Part shown: in pieces, positions 62,381 to 64,000 of the stretch
Layout: the number at the start of each line of letters is the position of its first letter
How positions within the stretch are numbered: the stretch's first letter is position 1
NCBI GenBank assembly: GCA_018697195.1
Contig: CM031858.1
Coordinates: 87,759,277 to 87,823,276, forward strand
Source: Certhia americana
Lineage: Eukaryota > Chordata > Aves > Passeriformes > Certhiidae
Length of the DNA stretch: 64,000 nt
Direction of reading: 5' to 3'
The notes under the pieces: generated by a model
Seen by the model: the letters and a program-made list of their open reading frames with translations, nothing else
The model's database searches: none
Told to the model about the DNA's origin: nothing
Translations under genes and position numbers: made by a program

Positions 62381-64000
62381 AAATTCAAATAACCAAAAAT
62401 CAGTAAAAGGTCTGCTAACAGTATTTGGCTCATTGAGATTGGACTTGAAATGAGCTACTCAAAATGACTATTTACTTTCTAACAGTCACAGAATGCTTAA
62501 ATTTTAACGTCTGTGGCTTTTATTGAATTAAGTAAAGAGTTGGGTGTCTATAAACAAAAAAAAATACTTATTCTTGAGACGAACAACAAATCAAAAGTTC
62601 TTGTTTAGGTTCTAGAAGTGTAGGAAATAGAAGCAAACATATTTTACATATTTTATTTATGCCATATACAATAGAAGAAGGCAATTTTTTTCCTACTTAA
62701 GAAATGAGTCTGCTTATTCCTGATTGAAACAGTCACATATACCTAACATGTGCAAGAGTGGCAAATGCCACGGTTTAATATTTAATAATCCTGTGATCAA
62801 ACTGGGTTTATGCATCCTGTAAATGGAATTGATTTATCACTCATTACATTTTTATCTGATATCTAATGTTGGGGGTTTATTTCAACACTAGTTGATGATG
62901 AGATGATGTCTACCATTCTACTGCAGACTGGTAGACATAATTTGGGTCAACCTTTAATGGCTGACAGAGATCAGCAATCTGATACTTGAATGATTTTGAT
63001 ACTAAACATAGAAGTAAACTTCCACCAAACTCTCTCAAGTGAGAAGGAAACTTTACCAGTCTTATCTGGTCATCGACTGCCAGAATAAATCATCAATATG
63101 TGACGAAATAGGATTTGGAACAGAAGAACCAAACATGAGAACATCTTTTTTTTTTTCCTAGTTTTTAGTGCTGGCTCATCCTTTGCAAACTTATCTCCCA
63201 TTAAGGTCTTGCATGTGGAATTGAGTCTGCTGGAAGTGTTCCTTACTCCAGTGGACAATATGGGCAGGAAAAGGAATGGAAATGGGGCATGTCCTGCCAG
63301 CCCACAGCAAGCCTGTGTTCCCTGGATGAAGCATTCTTCTTGAAGACCTGAAATTTTTCTAAGTGTTGCAATTTTTAACAAGAAAATATGAAATCTTACC
63401 TTCTGTCAAAGTCACTTGTGAAATTTTGCAGCTCTGACTTGCCCGACACTGGCTCCTTCAATCTTGCAGTAATATCGCCTGAAACAAGAGATCCACAGAA
63501 ATCAAAAAGGCTTAGGAATAGAGTGCTGTGCTCCTCCACAAATATCATTAAAGCCAAAGGTGTGTGTCCTCATCTCAGTAGATCCTCAAGAGCAGATCTT
63601 ATGGCTGAAGTATAGAAATGATACAGAAATAAGCTTTTGGTTTGGTCTCTTCTCCACCACTACTTCTTCCCTGAGGGAGTCCTCTGCTGCACAGCTATCT
63701 TTGCCTTTTTTCACTAGCACGCAAGTGTACGCAAAATTCAGTCCAAGCAAGATGTGGTATTTGGATTGACTGACTATTTGCAAGTGGACTGTAGAAGAAG
63801 CAGAAGAATTGCCCCACACTGCCCCTCCAGATGTGATTTTGCTCTGGAGGATGTGGCAAAGTCACACCTGAAGCCACAATTACAGCACAGAAAACACTGG
63901 GTCCCTGATAAGTGGTACTTCACGTTTCCAGGAAGCTGAGGACAAAACCTTAGCTCCTGAGATGATGCTCACTGTTGCTGAGCATACACACAGAAAGGGG
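62381..64000. other. Unique non-coding sequence
   Basis: No recognised feature. Several mutually overlapping 60-103-codon frames at 63070-63939 have no family resemblance. Confidence 0.5.

Noticed and set aside
1..64000. CRISPR arrays, operons or other prokaryotic systems
   Set aside because: No regularly spaced repeats, no dense long open frames, and the repeat content is that of a bird nuclear genome.

Overview
The window looks like non-coding vertebrate nuclear DNA, most probably from a songbird (Passeriformes). The evidence is the repeat content. There are several CR1 LINE 3' ends with the 8-bp ATTCTATG-type tail that avian CR1 elements carry. There is one short chimeric SINE whose head is the 3' half of a tRNA-Ile(AAT) and whose tail is a CR1 3' end; this matches the structure I know for TguSINE1 of the zebra finch lineage. 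There are also two retroviral LTRs of types common in bird genomes. CpG is depleted through most of the window, homopolymers and microsatellites are frequent, and a 10-N assembly gap lies inside a long (AC)n run.

I could not support any protein-coding gene. All open frames are short (the longest is 178 codons), match no family I recognise, overlap each other in several frames, and in several cases lie inside repeats. The window is best read as a gene desert or the interior of a very long intron. A short spliced exon cannot be excluded by eye.

Layout. At 1-8.3 kb there is unique A/T-rich sequence with a nested AT palindrome near 0.3 kb and a degenerate 11-bp tandem repeat at 2.7 kb. From 8.3 to 12.4 kb there is a repeat cluster: a CR1 tail, a longer CR1 3' end, a MIR-like ancient SINE relic, an ancient CR1 relic, then a run of long homopolymers. 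From 12.4 to 24.3 kb the sequence is mostly unique, with one antisense CR1, a perfect 12-bp hairpin at 18.67 kb and a 21-G tract at 23.34 kb. From 24.36 to 25.70 kb there is a long, very diverged ancient CR1. From 25.7 to 32.6 kb there is unique sequence with the gapped (AC)n at 30.2 kb. At 32.63-32.96 kb sits a 336-bp solo LTR with TG...CA ends, TATA-like and polyadenylation signals and a perfect 6-bp target-site duplication, the cleanest mobile element in the window. At 36.96-37.09 kb is the tRNA-Ile/CR1 SINE. From 37 to 50.6 kb the sequence is unique. At 50.63-51.21 kb is a ~580-bp antisense CR1, at 52.56-53.15 kb an antisense ERVL-type LTR, and at 54.27-54.46 kb another CR1 3' end. The last 9.5 kb is A/T-rich unique sequence with a TAAT/ATTA inverted repeat at 55.83 kb.

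The elements form a visible age series: the MIR and old CR1 relics (amniote-age), then the bird CR1 copies and eroded ERVL-type LTR, then the SINE, and last the solo LTR, which still has intact ends. I found no undescribed multi-gene system. The points most worth checking are the solo LTR, the passerine SINE, the two amniote-age relics and the short perfect inverted repeats.
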